This document shows positions 63,839 to 64,000 of a stretch of 64,000 bases of DNA, piece after piece. The DNA comes from Microbacterium maritypicum MF109. GTDB lineage: Bacteria; Actinomycetota; Actinomycetes; Actinomycetales; Microbacteriaceae. The notes below the pieces were generated by a model, which saw only the letters and a program-made list of their open reading frames with translations, was not told the origin of the DNA and searched no databases. The stretch is from positions 1 to 64,000 of the forward strand of contig NZ_ATAO01000250.1 of the NCBI RefSeq assembly GCF_000455825.1. Direction: 5' to 3'. The translations under genes were made by a program, and so were the position numbers. How positions within the stretch are numbered: the stretch's first letter is position 1; the number at the start of each line of letters is the position of its first letter.

Positions 63839-64000
63839 TGCGCGCCGACCAGCACATCGCCGGCGGCGCTCCCTCGGGAGCCGCCGCCGGCGGGGCCGCC
63901 GTCCGCGGACGCGTCGAGGTGAAGGATCGCGTCTACCGCACCGTCACCGAGAAGGCGTCTGCGACGTTGATCGGGGTGCCTCGCAGCGACGTGAAGGTCG
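63838..64000 (+). CDS. Third gene of the Asp23 operon, cut by the window end
   Basis: The first 54 codons of a gene starting at ATG 63838. After a Gly/Ala-rich lead the sequence VEVKDRVYRTVTEKASATLI resembles the beginning of an Asp23-like domain. It is incomplete here, so the assignment rests on position and this short match. Confidence 0.65.
   Translation, partial: MRADQHIAGGAPSGAAAGGAAVRGRVEVKDRVYRTVTEKASATLIGVPRSDVKV

Noticed and set aside
1..64000. tRNA, rRNA and tmRNA genes, insertion sequences, att sites and replication origin.
   Set aside because: No tRNA-like cloverleaf with TTCGANTC arm in a noncoding gap, no transposase or integrase frame, and no DnaA-box cluster was seen by eye; a covariance-model scan was not possible.

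Overview
The window comes from a high-GC Gram-positive actinobacterium, most likely Microbacterium or a close relative in Microbacteriaceae. The basis is family recognition only: GC-rich codon use throughout, GTG and TTG starts, a fused CopD-CtaG protein, a PopR/ClgR-type regulator, Cys-free L28/L33/S14, a DUF559 protein and Asp23/Gls24 genes. It looks like ordinary chromosome. I see no rRNA, tRNA, insertion sequence, prophage or CRISPR array. Coding density is high and many neighbours overlap by 1-14 bases.

Layout. 0-4 kb: an Lrp regulator divergent from a PLP trans-sulfuration enzyme, a thioesterase, and a membrane protein of Leu/Gly heptads. 4-6 kb: a two-gene ClpP operon facing a PopR/ClgR-like activator that ends in Leu-Ala-Ala. 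Matching TTCTGC/GCAGAA-type boxes lie upstream of both units. 6-12 kb: XRE and MarR regulators, ribA, an alcohol dehydrogenase, an EamA exporter and a sulfurtransferase. 12-18 kb: small membrane proteins, a Tat-exported GH95 enzyme with two inserted discoidin domains, and a DHA2 exporter. 18-24 kb: purB (apparently starting at CTG), a low-molecular-weight phosphatase, a WXG100-like/hydrolase pair, a Doc toxin broken by a frameshift beside an intact antitoxin, and hisC. 24-30 kb: a 2-oxo acid dehydrogenase E1-E1-E2 operon and a prolyl oligopeptidase.

30-36.5 kb is a sugar locus: a ROK repressor, an ABC importer and a GH13 alpha-glucosidase, with a large dyad in the divergent promoter. 36.6-41.8 kb is a zinc locus: binding lipoprotein, ATPase, permease, Zur, a DUF318 permease and a TIGR03943 protein, with a Zur-like box at its head. 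43.7-47.2 kb holds a 3-methyladenine glycosylase, rpmB-rpmG-rpsN, a DUF559 protein and HU. 47.3-57 kb holds CopD-CtaG, a PIF1-like helicase, a heme oxygenase/DUF2470 pair with a DtxR-like box, a beta-lactamase-fold lipoprotein without its catalytic residues, CorA and an amino-acid permease. 57-64 kb holds an AidB-like flavoprotein, an aquaporin, an MFS/MarR pair, and the start of an Asp23 operon cut by the window edge.

The two most interesting signals are: (1) a PopR-ClpP-type feed-forward circuit with matching operator geometry at two promoters and a ClpP subunit lacking its nucleophile; (2) a 69-base symmetric element, present three times without gaps at 3' ends of + strand genes, built from GGGCGGA-type heptamers spaced 12-17-12, which I do not recognise.
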